Positions 36,001 to 43,599 of a stretch of DNA of 64,000 bases are shown in pieces. The notes under the pieces were generated by a model. It was not told the origin of the DNA. It did no database searches and was given only the letters and a program-made list of their open reading frames with translations. How positions within the stretch are numbered: position 1 is the stretch's first letter; every line of letters starts with the position of its first letter. The position numbers were made by a program, and so were the translations under genes. Origin of the DNA: Thermobacillus xylanilyticus (GTDB lineage: Bacteria > Bacillota > Bacilli > Paenibacillales > Paenibacillaceae); the NCBI RefSeq assembly GCF_907165215.1, contig NZ_CAJRAY010000049.1:27779-91778 (forward strand). Direction: 5' to 3'.

Positions 36001-37663
36001 GCTCGCCGAGGCGGACGCGGGTCTCCGCATGGTGGACCGGGTAGCCGGAACTCTGCGGAATCGTGCCCGCGCCGGTCAGCGCGGCCATGGCGCTGCTTCC
36101 CCGCCGGGAGATGCGGCCGGTCAGGCTGTCGTATTCGATCAGCGGCCGCACGAACGGATATCGTCCGCCGAGCACGAGCAGCGCGGCGTGCAGCCGCTCC
36201 GGCGGGAACGACCGGAAGCTGTCGCTGCGGATGATGAGCCGATGCAGCTCGTTCACGGCGAGCGCGTCCGGCGATGCGGCCGCCATCGCGACGACGTGCT
36301 GCGACAGCACGTCAAGCGGATCCCGGGGCGGCTCGATCGGCTCGATGTCGCGCTCGATGATCCGCCGGGTAAGCACGGCGATCTCGGGCAGCTGTTCGCG
36401 GGTGCGCGCGACGATCGCCCCGCGGCTTACACCGCCGACGGCATGGCCCGCCCTGCCGAACCGCTGGATGCCGGCCGCCGCGGAGAGCGGCGAATCGAGC
36501 TGGATCACGAGGTCGACATGACCGACGTCGATGCCCAGCTCCAGCGACGAGGTGGCGACGATGACGCGCAGATCGCCCGATTTCAGCCGCTTCTCGATCT
36601 CCAGCCGGCGCTCGCGGCTGACGCTGCCGTGATGCGACATCGACATCTCGAACCCGGCATGGTCGTTCAGGTGAAGCGTCAGCCGTTCGGCCAGCCGCCG
36701 GCTGTTCACGAAGATGATGACGGATCGGGCGCCTTCCATCAGCTGCATCAGGCGCTCGACGATCGGCTTCCAGACGAGTTCAATCTTCCGGCTGCCCGGC
36801 GGCTGCCCGGGAAGCGTCACCGTCAGCTCGATCTTCCGCTCCATCCGGCTCTCCACGATCTTGACGGGCCGCGGCCGGTATCCGTACGGGTGCGCAAATT
36901 CTTCGGCCGCGCCCGCATCAGCCGGCGCGGCGGACCGGCCGCCGTCTCCCGGCACGGGCAGCGCCTCCCGGGGCTCTTCCCAGCCGGCGAGGAAGCGGGC
37001 GACGCGCGCAAGCGGCTTCTGCGTCGCCGACACGCCGATCCGCTGGATCCGCGCCGGGCAGAGGTCAGCGAGCCGTTCGAGCGTCAGCGACAGATGCGCG
37101 CCGCGCTTGTCCGCGGCCAGATCGTGGATCTCGTCGACGATCACTTTCTCCGTCGTCCGCAGCATCCGCCGGCCCTTCTCCGACAGAAGCAGGATATACA
37201 GCGACTCCGGCGTCGTCACGAGCACGTCCGGCGGCCGCCGCAGCATCGCGGCGCGCTGCGCCCCGGTCGTGTCGCCGGTGCGGACGGCCGCGCGCAGGCC
37301 GGGCCAGGGTTGTCCGGATTCCGCGGCCAGCCGGTCGATCGCCTCGGCGAATTCGGCAATGTGGTGATGAATGTCATTGTTCAGGGCTTTCAGCGGCGTG
37401 ATATAGACGACTTTCACGCCGGAACCGGCGCCCGGCCCGGTCTTCGTCCGGATGCAATGATCGAGGCAGGGCAGGAGCGCCGCCAGCGTCTTCCCGGAAC
37501 CGGTCGGCGCGGCGATCAGCGCGTGATGTCCCGTGCGGATGGCGTCCCAAGCCTCCCGCTGCACGGGAGTCGGTTCTCCGAAGGAACGGATGAACCATTG
37601 CGCGAGAACCGGATGGAACCCCTCCAGCTCCGGCGGCAGCGGCTGCCCGCCGAAATCCGTCAT
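33032..37663 (-). CDS. lhr: Lhr-type ATP-dependent helicase, full length
   Basis: 1543 residues. The helicase core (about 1-470) has Q-motif FGEPTPVQREAW, Walker A APTGSGKT, TPLKALNND (Ia), DEIHDL (II), SATQ (III), HHGSVSRE, VATSSLELGIDVG (V) and QRFGRAGH (VI). Winged-helix and Lhr-specific domains follow to about residue 880, then a long C-terminal region. The size equals E. coli Lhr (about 1540 residues) and not the shorter Lhr-Core. Lhr is a 3'-to-5' translocase linked to DNA repair. An interruption rich in Ala, Gly and acidic residues lies near 640-690. AAGGAGGCG precedes ATG 37663; the same frame continues upstream through antisense nlpC and was not used. Confidence 0.92.
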   Translation of the reverse strand: MTDFGGQPLPPELEGFHPVLAQWFIRSFGEPTPVQREAWDAIRTGHHALIAAPTGSGKTLAALLPCLDHCIRTKTGPGAGSGVKVVYITPLKALNNDIHHHIAEFAEAIDRLAAESGQPWPGLRAAVRTGDTTGAQRAAMLRRPPDVLVTTPESLYILLLSEKGRRMLRTTEKVIVDEIHDLAADKRGAHLSLTLERLADLCPARIQRIGVSATQKPLARVARFLAGWEEPREALPVPGDGGRSAAPADAGAAEEFAHPYGYRPRPVKIVESRMERKIELTVTLPGQPPGSRKIELVWKPIVERLMQLMEGARSVIIFVNSRRLAERLTLHLNDHAGFEMSMSHHGSVSRERRLEIEKRLKSGDLRVIVATSSLELGIDVGHVDLVIQLDSPLSAAAGIQRFGRAGHAVGGVSRGAIVARTREQLPEIAVLTRRIIERDIEPIEPPRDPLDVLSQHVVAMAAASPDALAVNELHRLIIRSDSFRSFPPERLHAALLVLGGRYPFVRPLIEYDSLTGRISRRGSSAMAALTGAGTIPQSSGYPVHHAETRVRLGELDEEYIEESRVGDVFQLGTSSWRIQSIRQDRVYAVEAGNRYSEIPFWRNEGPGRSYELGQAVGRLWAELERRLTAGGGAAGSAVETAEHVDGAAAREAVNPSEGQAADFGGPDDGSGTGGQAAADAETIDWLSRSFHLDGGAASGLAALVRSQHAHGGVPTDKRLLVEYYRDVTGRWHVVMHNHWGKRVNRTWLLAIRHVLEQAMRQQVYAHARDGGIELVLPEWGPAWLDAVRQVTPDNVERLLREAIAGSPLFAVSFRRIAETSLLLQRSFRRTPMWQKRIRSEELLREALPYAEQFPYLHEAMRCTLHDELDLPNLLDALRSLADGTIRIVMRETAHPSPLASAFVSDYAMKQLYEGDQLSGDLQLQLIEINKRLAGELFGEEALRRAVRPEAIEEERRRLAEPGPGGPPADPDGLYALLKRRGDSSADELAAWAGGRTAEWLRALERDGRIAPLEFGGIVRWICADERDLYREFPATPASVAFVAGRWTEQVLSFTMADLIGRYPQLSPVQARAVIDELLLQERIEPSPIAGDDEGEAWMSSRIASRILRRSVREARREAEPLEPERWLLEAAALQYALPGARLAGESGLLAVIGRLQGLFLPLELWETVIFPSRLTAYRGELLDALCASGEVIWTARRESGADQVQVAFFLAESRELYVPVLRESAGRPVKHPELLDRLRDGGAAFLTKLAREFDRLPSELLSDLLDLVRDGHVSNDQFAPLRLALTAKPAKTAKTAQTGAARGLPRTGSGQGRWYALSDLLQDADAPQADVPQETSVMAWTRHLLDGFGVLAKETADHWSPFGWDVLLPVLRQLETMGIVTRGMFVRGVQTMQFVSRERVASLRRPPVEAGAEDDVTVLAASDPASPFGLLAPWPQRPGAAFARRSGNFLVLRGGEWLLWIEGYGRSVSTMRAPEDIGEDALADTMRRAFRTIMQMTKRSKIRIASLNGEPAAESPEAASLLQSVGAERDARAMTVWLSSLGR

Positions 37664-37762
37664 GCCCTTCGCCTCCTTGCATCGTTGCAGGAAAAACATT
37701 CCGTATTCCCAGCATAACCAATCCGGCATTCGCACACAATCCGGCGTGTCGGGCAAAACGCA

Positions 37763-37800
37763 AGAACCCGCCGGGCTCTCGGGGAGACCCTGCGGGTTCT
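37763..37800 (-). terminator. Terminator of the NlpC/P60 gene
   Basis: AGAACCCGC (37763-37771) pairs with GCGGGTTCT (37792-37800). The hairpin is downstream of the NlpC/P60 gene on the minus strand and upstream of lhr. Confidence 0.6.
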
Positions 37801-37833
37801 GATGCTTGCCGGACCGTTCCGCCCGGTTTACGG

Positions 37834-38361
37834 TTAAGCTTCCGTACCTTCCGCCGCGCCTGCGGCTTTCTCTGCTTGCTCCTGCACAGCCGGCTGCTCG
37901 ATGGCGATCTTCTCGTAGGCGCTGTCGCTCAGGATGCGGCGCGCGGTGACATACCGCTTCGCGTAATACTTGTCCGACAGCGCGGTAATAACGACGCCTT
38001 TCGACGTGGAGGCGTGGGCGAACTTGCCGTCGCCGACATAGATGCCGACGTGGGAGATGCCGTTGCCGCTCGTGTTGAAGAAGACGAGATCGCCTTCGCG
38101 GAGATCTTCCTTCGCGATCTTTTCGCCTTTTTCTGCCATGGCGGAGGAACTGTGCGGCAGTTCGATGCCGAACTTCGCAAATACATAAGCGGTAAAACCG
38201 GAACAATCAAATCCTTTGGTCGTGGTGCCGCCGTACTTGTACGGAGTGCCGAGCAGTTCATCGATTACTGCGTCCATCTTCGATCCGGCAGAGGCGCCAG
38301 CCGTCGTGAAAGCAAATACAATGGCAAGCAGCGCTGTGACGGATACCGCCAGTCGTTTCAC
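37834..38361 (-). CDS. Secreted NlpC/P60 family cell-wall endopeptidase
   Basis: 175 residues. Signal peptide about 1-25 (LLAIVFAFTTAGASAG). The NlpC/P60 domain (about 30-145) carries the catalytic Cys in FDCSGFTAYVF, the His in SHVGIYVGDGKFAHA, and the expected LLGTPYKYGG opening. These enzymes cut D-gamma-Glu-mesoDAP bonds in peptidoglycan. There is no LysM, SH3 or other wall-binding domain, and a Glu/Ala-rich tail ends the protein. GTG 38361 lies 11 bases after AAGGAG. The long upstream gap contains the repeat array at 38569-38657. Confidence 0.9.
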   Translation of the reverse strand: MKRLAVSVTALLAIVFAFTTAGASAGSKMDAVIDELLGTPYKYGGTTTKGFDCSGFTAYVFAKFGIELPHSSSAMAEKGEKIAKEDLREGDLVFFNTSGNGISHVGIYVGDGKFAHASTSKGVVITALSDKYYAKRYVTARRILSDSAYEKIAIEQPAVQEQAEKAAGAAEGTEA

Positions 38362-38568
38362 GTATGCGAGAACTCCTTCCGATGCCTGCGAGGTTAGCTG
38401 TGGGGTTCGGTCGAAGGCTCCCTGGGACTCTTCCGGCGCATGCCGCCCGGCAGCGCAGAGTCCGTTCACCCGGATTGGTTCCCCCGCTTCCCGTTCGACG
38501 GGAATTCGGCATTTTTCACAACGGTCCTACGAATTCGCTTTCCGCTCGTGAAATCCTTCCAAATTAAA

Positions 38569-38657
38569 ATGAGAATCCTCTCATAAAAACACGAAAATTC
38601 TCTCATAAAACACCAACCCCCCCACATAAAAAGGCGAATTTTTCTCATGAAAAGGTG
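38569..38657. repeat. Four tandem 21-22 bp repeats upstream of the NlpC/P60 gene
   Basis: On the minus strand a unit built on TTTTTATGAGAGAATT occurs four times; the shared CATAAAA/CATGAAAA element begins on the plus strand at 38582, 38604, 38625 and 38646 (steps 22, 21, 21). The third unit along the plus strand and the fourth keep the A-tract; the second is diverged by a run of seven C. The last bases include a dyad, ATGAGA-N4-TCTCAT at 38569-38584. The array lies about 210-300 bases upstream of the NlpC/P60 start. The rest of this 387-base gap shows no gene; the terminator at 38672 ends it. Confidence 0.6.
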
Positions 38658-38671
38658 AATGGAAAAAGAAA

Positions 38672-38716
38672 AAGCCGACATGTCCGGGCTAGTGTCCGGA
38701 TATGTCGGCTTCGGTT
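38672..38716 (-). terminator. Terminator of the M1 peptidase/membrane protein operon
   Basis: AAGCCGACAT and ATGTCGGCTT form the outer stem and TCCGG/CCGGA the inner stem. On the minus strand it is followed by TTTTTCTTTTTCC. Confidence 0.85.
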
Positions 38717-38748
38717 TGCGGCGGGCCGCTGCGGGGCCGGACCGGCAG

Positions 38749-39573
38749 TCAAGCGGCCGGCTGCCGTTTCGATTGCCACGCTTCATATTGCGCGGCGAAG
38801 GTCCATACTTTGAACCAGGTGCGGAAAAATTGCTGGGCCTGGTGCAGAATGAGCGCGAACAGCCCGGCCCAGATCATCGACACGGCGGTGGAGACGAGAC
38901 CGGTCGCGGCGCCGATCGCCCATACCGTGAGCGCCGCGGCGGCGGCCATCGGCAGGCTGCGGATCGTGACGGACAGCGACGGCAGCATCCCGTCACCCGC
39001 CGCCGCTCCGAACTGCATGCCGAGCGAGACCAGGCGGATGAGCAGGCACCACCCCAGCCAGGCGGCCGCGGCGGGCAGCACCGCCCACAGCAGGTCGCCC
39101 CATCCGGCGCTGTCGAAGAACGCGCGGCGCGCAAGCGGCAGCAGCCAGGCGAGCGGCGCGAGGATCAGGGCGAGTTCGGCGGCGTAGATGAGGGCGATGC
39201 GCTTCCAGGCGGCCCGGATGCCGGCGAAAAACGTGGTGCCGCGCTCCTTCGTCGCATGCTGCAGCGAGTGGAACAGTCCGGCGTTGATGAACGGCGTGAG
39301 CAGCATGCGGACGGCGAGCAGACCGGCCAGCGCCAGGCCGTAGGGAACGAGCAGATCGGTCTTCATGATCCGGAACTGCGCTTCGACAAGGAAGAGCTCC
39401 ACGGCCCCCTTGGCGGCCAATGGATCCGGGTACCGCTTCAGGAGCGGGACCAGCACGCCGTCGATCGCCCGGTAGAGGAAGAATCCCCACAGAAACTGAT
39501 AGACGAACAGGAGGACGATGATGCCGGCGTGCCGCACGGTGCGGTTCCATCCGTTGATCACATAGGTTTTCAT
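38749..39573 (-). CDS. Multi-pass membrane protein, function unknown
   Basis: 274 residues with about six hydrophobic segments: GIIVLLFVYQFLWGFFLY, YGLALAGLLAVRMLL, ALIYAAELALILAPLAWLL, LLWAVLPAAAAWLGWCLL, and two near the C-terminus. I do not recognise a named family. GGGAGGAGG precedes the ATG. It lies 16 bases after the M1 peptidase gene, so co-transcription and a joint role at the membrane are likely. Confidence 0.75.
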   Translation of the reverse strand: MKTYVINGWNRTVRHAGIIVLLFVYQFLWGFFLYRAIDGVLVPLLKRYPDPLAAKGAVELFLVEAQFRIMKTDLLVPYGLALAGLLAVRMLLTPFINAGLFHSLQHATKERGTTFFAGIRAAWKRIALIYAAELALILAPLAWLLPLARRAFFDSAGWGDLLWAVLPAAAAWLGWCLLIRLVSLGMQFGAAAGDGMLPSLSVTIRSLPMAAAAALTVWAIGAATGLVSTAVSMIWAGLFALILHQAQQFFRTWFKVWTFAAQYEAWQSKRQPAA

Positions 39574-39589
39574 GGCGGTCCTCCTCCCA

Positions 39590-41608
39590 TTACCATCCGA
39601 ACCGGGCGATGATCGTTTCCAGCAGCTTCGCGGCGCCGAGATTCCAGCGATTCCGTGTCGTCCGCGACAGCTCGGCTTTCATGAAGTTGTTGTACAGCCG
39701 GTTGTCGAGCAGGTTCGTCCGGTTCGGGTCCGCCGCCGCCCAGACGACCGGATGCGGACGGGTGACCCGGATCTCGGTCCTGGCGCTGTCGCTGTCCCAG
39801 ACATGCGTCGAGACCGACCCGTCGGCGAACTGCAGCAAGACGGCGATGGGGCCGGTATAGGCGCCGGTGCGGGACAGGGTGACGACCGATTCATATTGCC
39901 GCGATCCGTTCGATTCCGAAGGCGCAGTCCGGACCGATTCGATCGCCACGTCGGCCGCCTCTCCACCGTACACGAACGCGCCGAAGTAGTCGTCCCAGTC
40001 GGTGCCGGTCACTTTTTCGACGATGCGCTGGAAGTCGCGGGATGACGGGTGCTTGAACTTGTAGGTCTGGAAATACGTCCGCATGATGGCGCGCATTTTC
40101 CGTTCTCCCGCCCTCCGTTCGATGCCGAGCAGCACCAGTTTCGCCCGGAGATAGACGTTCTCGGCGTAATGCTCGTGGCTGCGGTATTTCCAGGAGAGCT
40201 GGTCCAGCGGCGCCGGATCGGTCAGGTATACCGCCTCGACCGGCAAGTTTGGCGAGATGCCGTAGATGGCGTCCATCACCTTGTCCTCGGCGTAGGAGGT
40301 GAACCCTTCGTCCAGCCAGGCTTCTTCGAACTCGTTCGTGGCGACCATGCCGTACCAGTATTGGTGGCCGACCTCGTGCACGACGGTCCGTTCCAGCTCG
40401 AAGCCCGGGTTTTCTTCCTCGGCGGACGCCGCGGTGATCAGCGTCGGATATTCCATGCCGCCCGCGCCGCCCGCGCCCTTCGGCGGCACGACGATGGACA
40501 GGGTGGAGTAGGGATAGGCGCCGTACCATTCCGCGTATTTCGCCAGGGACGATTTGGCGGCGTGCATGTAGCGCTCCCGCAGATGGGCGTGCAGCGGATC
40601 GAGGTACAGCTTGATCCGTACGCCGGGGATGCCTTTCGCGGAATACGATTCCTCGCTGTAGATGAAATCCGGCGAAGCCGCCCAGGCGAAATCGTGCACG
40701 TCGTCGGCGTAATAATGGTACGTTTTCATGCCGTTTTCGATCTTCGGCGTCTCCGCGAGGAACCCGGTGGCCGCCGTCTTGTAGTTCTCCGGCACGCGGA
40801 TCTTGACGCTGAAAATGCCGAAGTCGCTGTAGAACTCGGAATTGCCGTGATACTGGTGCGCGTTCCAGCCTTCCTGCTTCCGGCCGCGCGTCCCCTTCGT
40901 CTCGTAGACGGCGATCTTCGGAAACCATTGGCCGGCCATGACGAAATCGCCGGCATAGCCCATGCGGGCGAACACGCGCGGCAGCTTCACGTCGAACTGC
41001 ATGCGCAGCGTCACGCTGCCGCCGGGCGGCACCGGCTGCGACAGGCGCAATCTTGCCAGCGTCCGGTCGTTCGGGTTGCCGTCGTCCGGGCTGACGTACT
41101 GCAGCCGGGGCAGCAGGTTCTCGCCGTCCTCGGCGATGATGGAGCGGAGCGTGATGCCGCCGACGCTCTCCGGCACCGCCCGGTCGTTCCGGAGCCGGCC
41201 GCCGGACTCGCGCATGAACGTGGTCTGCGGGCTCTCGAAGGCGTTCGGATACAGGTGAAAATAAAGTTCGGATACCGTTTTCGCGCCGGGGTTGGTCCAT
41301 GTGACGGTCTGCTCGCCATGCAGCGTCTTCGCCTCGGCGTCCAGCCGGACGTCGATGTGATACTCGACGACGCGCCTCGCGAGCGCGGCCGGCTTCGGTC
41401 TCTGCACCGTCTCCGGAGCGGAAGCCGAAGGCGGCGCGGCCGCTGCCCCGGGAGCCGGCTTCGCAGTCTTGGGATCGCCGGATGAGATGGCCGACGCGTA
41501 CGTATATTGGGAGAGCCAGGCGGTGCGGAACTCTTGTCCGAACAAAGCGAGCGCGAGCACGGCAGCCGCCGCGATCAGGGCGATTCGGGTGCGGGCGTTG
41601 AGCTGCAT
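39590..41608 (-). CDS. M1-family zinc metallopeptidase, membrane anchored
   Basis: 672 residues. An N-terminal TM helix (about 6-22) and a Pro/Ala linker precede the aminopeptidase-N-like beta domain and the gluzincin domain. The zinc site is HEVGHQ with His411, His415 and the distal Glu in NEFEEAWLDEG. The exopeptidase loop GAMEN of classical M1 enzymes is replaced by GGMEYPT, so this belongs to the more distant M1 branch and may have another specificity. The active site would face outside. ATG 41608 with GGGAGG ten bases upstream is used. Confidence 0.9.
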   Translation of the reverse strand: MQLNARTRIALIAAAAVLALALFGQEFRTAWLSQYTYASAISSGDPKTAKPAPGAAAAPPSASAPETVQRPKPAALARRVVEYHIDVRLDAEAKTLHGEQTVTWTNPGAKTVSELYFHLYPNAFESPQTTFMRESGGRLRNDRAVPESVGGITLRSIIAEDGENLLPRLQYVSPDDGNPNDRTLARLRLSQPVPPGGSVTLRMQFDVKLPRVFARMGYAGDFVMAGQWFPKIAVYETKGTRGRKQEGWNAHQYHGNSEFYSDFGIFSVKIRVPENYKTAATGFLAETPKIENGMKTYHYYADDVHDFAWAASPDFIYSEESYSAKGIPGVRIKLYLDPLHAHLRERYMHAAKSSLAKYAEWYGAYPYSTLSIVVPPKGAGGAGGMEYPTLITAASAEEENPGFELERTVVHEVGHQYWYGMVATNEFEEAWLDEGFTSYAEDKVMDAIYGISPNLPVEAVYLTDPAPLDQLSWKYRSHEHYAENVYLRAKLVLLGIERRAGERKMRAIMRTYFQTYKFKHPSSRDFQRIVEKVTGTDWDDYFGAFVYGGEAADVAIESVRTAPSESNGSRQYESVVTLSRTGAYTGPIAVLLQFADGSVSTHVWDSDSARTEIRVTRPHPVVWAAADPNRTNLLDNRLYNNFMKAELSRTTRNRWNLGAAKLLETIIARFGW

Positions 41609-41719
41609 GGACCGATTACCTCCCGTTGACAAGCATCTACGGCATGTATATGTTGGCTACGGGCGGATTATTAGCTAAAATGATTGACAAACCCAGCAAG
41701 GAAGGCGGGGACATTTTTC

Positions 41720-42229
41720 GTGGAACAGCAAGACAGCGGTTCGCAGAAGAAGCGCACGCTGGCGTTCAATGTCGTCAGCACGCAGACGCATAAAGGATTC
41801 GGCGCGGGGAGCATCAATCTGAACGATGTGTCCTCCGTCATCATCGACGGCGGCGAAGCCTATATCGACATCGGCGCCATGCATGCGAAGAGCAGGGTGG
41901 AACGCGGCATCAAGTTCAGCCCGAACAAGGAAGATGTGCCGAACGGCCGGAAGGTGTGGGTCGTCTGGGTCGCGGTCGACCGGAGCGGTGAGGGAGCGTA
42001 CTACGCGGGCGCGACCGCCTGCGAGATGCTGATCGATTCGGAAGCGCGGCGCGGGTGGAAGATTCTCGCCGACCACGTGAACCGGCTGGATTACGCGATC
42101 AAGCGCAGGTTCATGCTGGACGAATTGTCGGCGGAGGAGAAAAAGGCGCTGAAAGATCTGCTGATCCGCCACAACGCGGAATGGTGGGAGCGTTCGCCGG
42201 AGGAGCTCAAGCAGGCGCTGGATGTGTGA
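41720..42229 (+). CDS. ywhD: YwhD family protein
   Basis: 169 residues, cytosolic. FNVVSTQTHKGFGAGSINLNDVS, YIDIGAMHAKS and VERGIKFSPN correspond to B. subtilis YwhD, whose function is unknown. In B. subtilis ywhD precedes pbpG, speE and speB; the same set follows here, interrupted by the pump remnant and a TetR gene. GTG 41720 fits the N-terminus of the family; an upstream TTG at 41684 is in frame. A terminator follows. Confidence 0.85.
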   Translation: MEQQDSGSQKKRTLAFNVVSTQTHKGFGAGSINLNDVSSVIIDGGEAYIDIGAMHAKSRVERGIKFSPNKEDVPNGRKVWVVWVAVDRSGEGAYYAGATACEMLIDSEARRGWKILADHVNRLDYAIKRRFMLDELSAEEKKALKDLLIRHNAEWWERSPEELKQALDV

Positions 42230-42280
42230 CTGGCAGCGGTGTCGTTTCGGACAGGGTGCATTATTGCACGATATTGAAAG

Positions 42281-42322
42281 GAGGTCGACCGGGGCAACAG
42301 TACCCGGTCGGCCTCTTCTTAT
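42281..42322 (+). terminator. Terminator after ywhD
   Basis: GAGGTCGACCGGG (42281-42293) pairs with CCCGGTCGGCCTC (42303-42315) with one mismatch, then TTCTTATTT. It overlaps the end of the convergent MMPL pseudogene. Confidence 0.8.
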
Positions 42323-42835
42323 TTGTCCTTCTCGAACAGCACGATCAGTGACGGCAGCAGGAATCCCCGGATGAGGAACGTGTCGAGCAGAATGCCCACG
42401 GCGGTAATGAAGCCGAAGACGGAAAGCACCTGCACCGGCTGCGTCATCAGGACGGCGAATGTCGCCGCCAGAATGAGGCCGGCCGAGGAGATGACGCCGC
42501 CGGTCTTCGCAACGGCGATTTCCACCGCCTTCCGCACCGGATGGCGCCGCCGTTCCTCCTGGAACCGCGACACGAGGATGATGTTGTAGTCGATCCCGAG
42601 CGCCACCAGGAAGACGAAGGCGTACACCGGGATCCGCGTGCTGTACGTGTCGATGCCGAACTAGAGGTCGGTCAGGAACAGGCCGAGCCCGAGCGCGGAC
42701 ACGTACGAGATCAGGATCGTCGCCCGGCGCCAGCCCGCCGAGCAGCAGCGTGACGGCAAGCCACACGCCGAGCGTAATCCGCATCCCCCTCTTCGTGGAC
42801 ACGAAGTCCGTTATGCGAAGCAGCAACGATTTCAT
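42319..42835 (-). pseudogene. Remnant of an MMPL/RND-type efflux transporter (YdfJ/YdgH-like)
   Basis: The 5' end encodes a normal MMPL N-terminus (MKSLLLRITDFVSTKRGMRI and a first TM helix, then GLAPGDDPD). The 3' end encodes the last transmembrane block (SALGLGLFLTDL, FGIDTYSTRIPVYAFVFLVALGIDY, FGFITAVGILLDTF and a KDK-type ending). The two pieces are joined with about 500 residues missing. They lie in different frames, and a TAG stop lies between TDL and FGID. The gene cannot give a working pump of about 700 residues. GGAGGG before the ATG at 42835 is still intact. The TetR-family gene just upstream is presumably its former regulator. Confidence 0.88.
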
Positions 42836-42970
42836 GTACGGGCCCTCCTGCTTCCGTAATCGGGATGGCTTGATTAAAGTGACAAATGTGTCACTTTGGG
42901 TAAAAAAGAATGCAAAGCGCAACTTCGCTTGCCATTCTCTTATTATGGCCTTGTGCAGCATCGCTGTCAA

Positions 42971-43549
42971 TCAGGCCATGATGCCGTGCCGGATGATGTC
43001 CTCGATGGCCGCCACCCATTCCTCATACGGAATGCCCGAATGATTGGGGATCATGATGGACTGAAAAATGAAGCCGAGCACCAGCCCGTCGGGCAGATGG
43101 GAACGCAGTTTTCCTTCCCGCCGTCCCTGCCCGACGAACGAGCCGAGGCGCGCGTACATGTCCAGATGAAGCTGGTCCAGCCGCGCAAGGTTCGCCTTCA
43201 CTTTCGCGTTTCCGGACCTCGGAATCTGCTGGACGCTGCTGATCAGCTGGTGGATCGTCCTCCGCTTGAAGATGAGATCGAGCAGATACCGGAACCGGGA
43301 TTCAAAGTCCGGACAGTTGTCGATCTCCCGCAATTCGGCCAGAAAACGGTCCATCTCGTGGATCATGAAATCGGAGATGAGCTCGTCCTTGTTGTCGTAG
43401 TACTTGTACAGCGCGCCTCTCGAGACTTGCAGACGTTCGGCCAGGATGCTGAAGGTGAAGCCTTCGTAGCCCTGCGCGAGCAGCACGTGCCCGGTTTCCC
43501 GGAACAGGTCGTCGGTCGTAAACTTGCGTTCCCTAGCGATGACAATCAC
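42971..43549 (-). CDS. TetR/AcrR family transcriptional regulator
   Basis: About 192 residues. The N-terminal helix-turn-helix reads GYEGFTFSILAERLQVSRGALYKYYDNKDEL, the TetR signature. The C-terminal ligand domain (about 70-185) is unassigned. The start is uncertain: GTG 43549 gives a normal length but its ribosome binding site is poor. Regulators of this kind usually repress an adjacent pump; here the downstream MMPL gene is a remnant, so the regulator may be orphaned. It is 50 bases after the PBP gene. Confidence 0.85.
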   Translation of the reverse strand: MIVIARERKFTTDDLFRETGHVLLAQGYEGFTFSILAERLQVSRGALYKYYDNKDELISDFMIHEMDRFLAELREIDNCPDFESRFRYLLDLIFKRRTIHQLISSVQQIPRSGNAKVKANLARLDQLHLDMYARLGSFVGQGRREGKLRSHLPDGLVLGFIFQSIMIPNHSGIPYEEWVAAIEDIIRHGIMA

Positions 43550-43599
43550 CTCATTGTAGAGGTAAATTCGACAAGCTCCGGCGTATTCCTCCTTCCGGG

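Noticed and set aside
34934..37717. A 927-codon open frame on the plus strand opposite lhr
   Set aside because: It is antisense to a helicase with all motifs intact. Its composition (runs of Arg, Gly, Pro, His) is the usual shadow of a GC-rich gene.
38560..38660. WalR operator upstream of the NlpC/P60 gene
   Set aside because: The repeats lack the TGTWAH-N5-TGTWAH pattern.
38466..38786. Small protein encoded across the 21-22 bp repeats on the minus strand
   Set aside because: The frame only reflects the repeats (FMR..RLFM pattern), has no ribosome binding site and overlaps a strong terminator.
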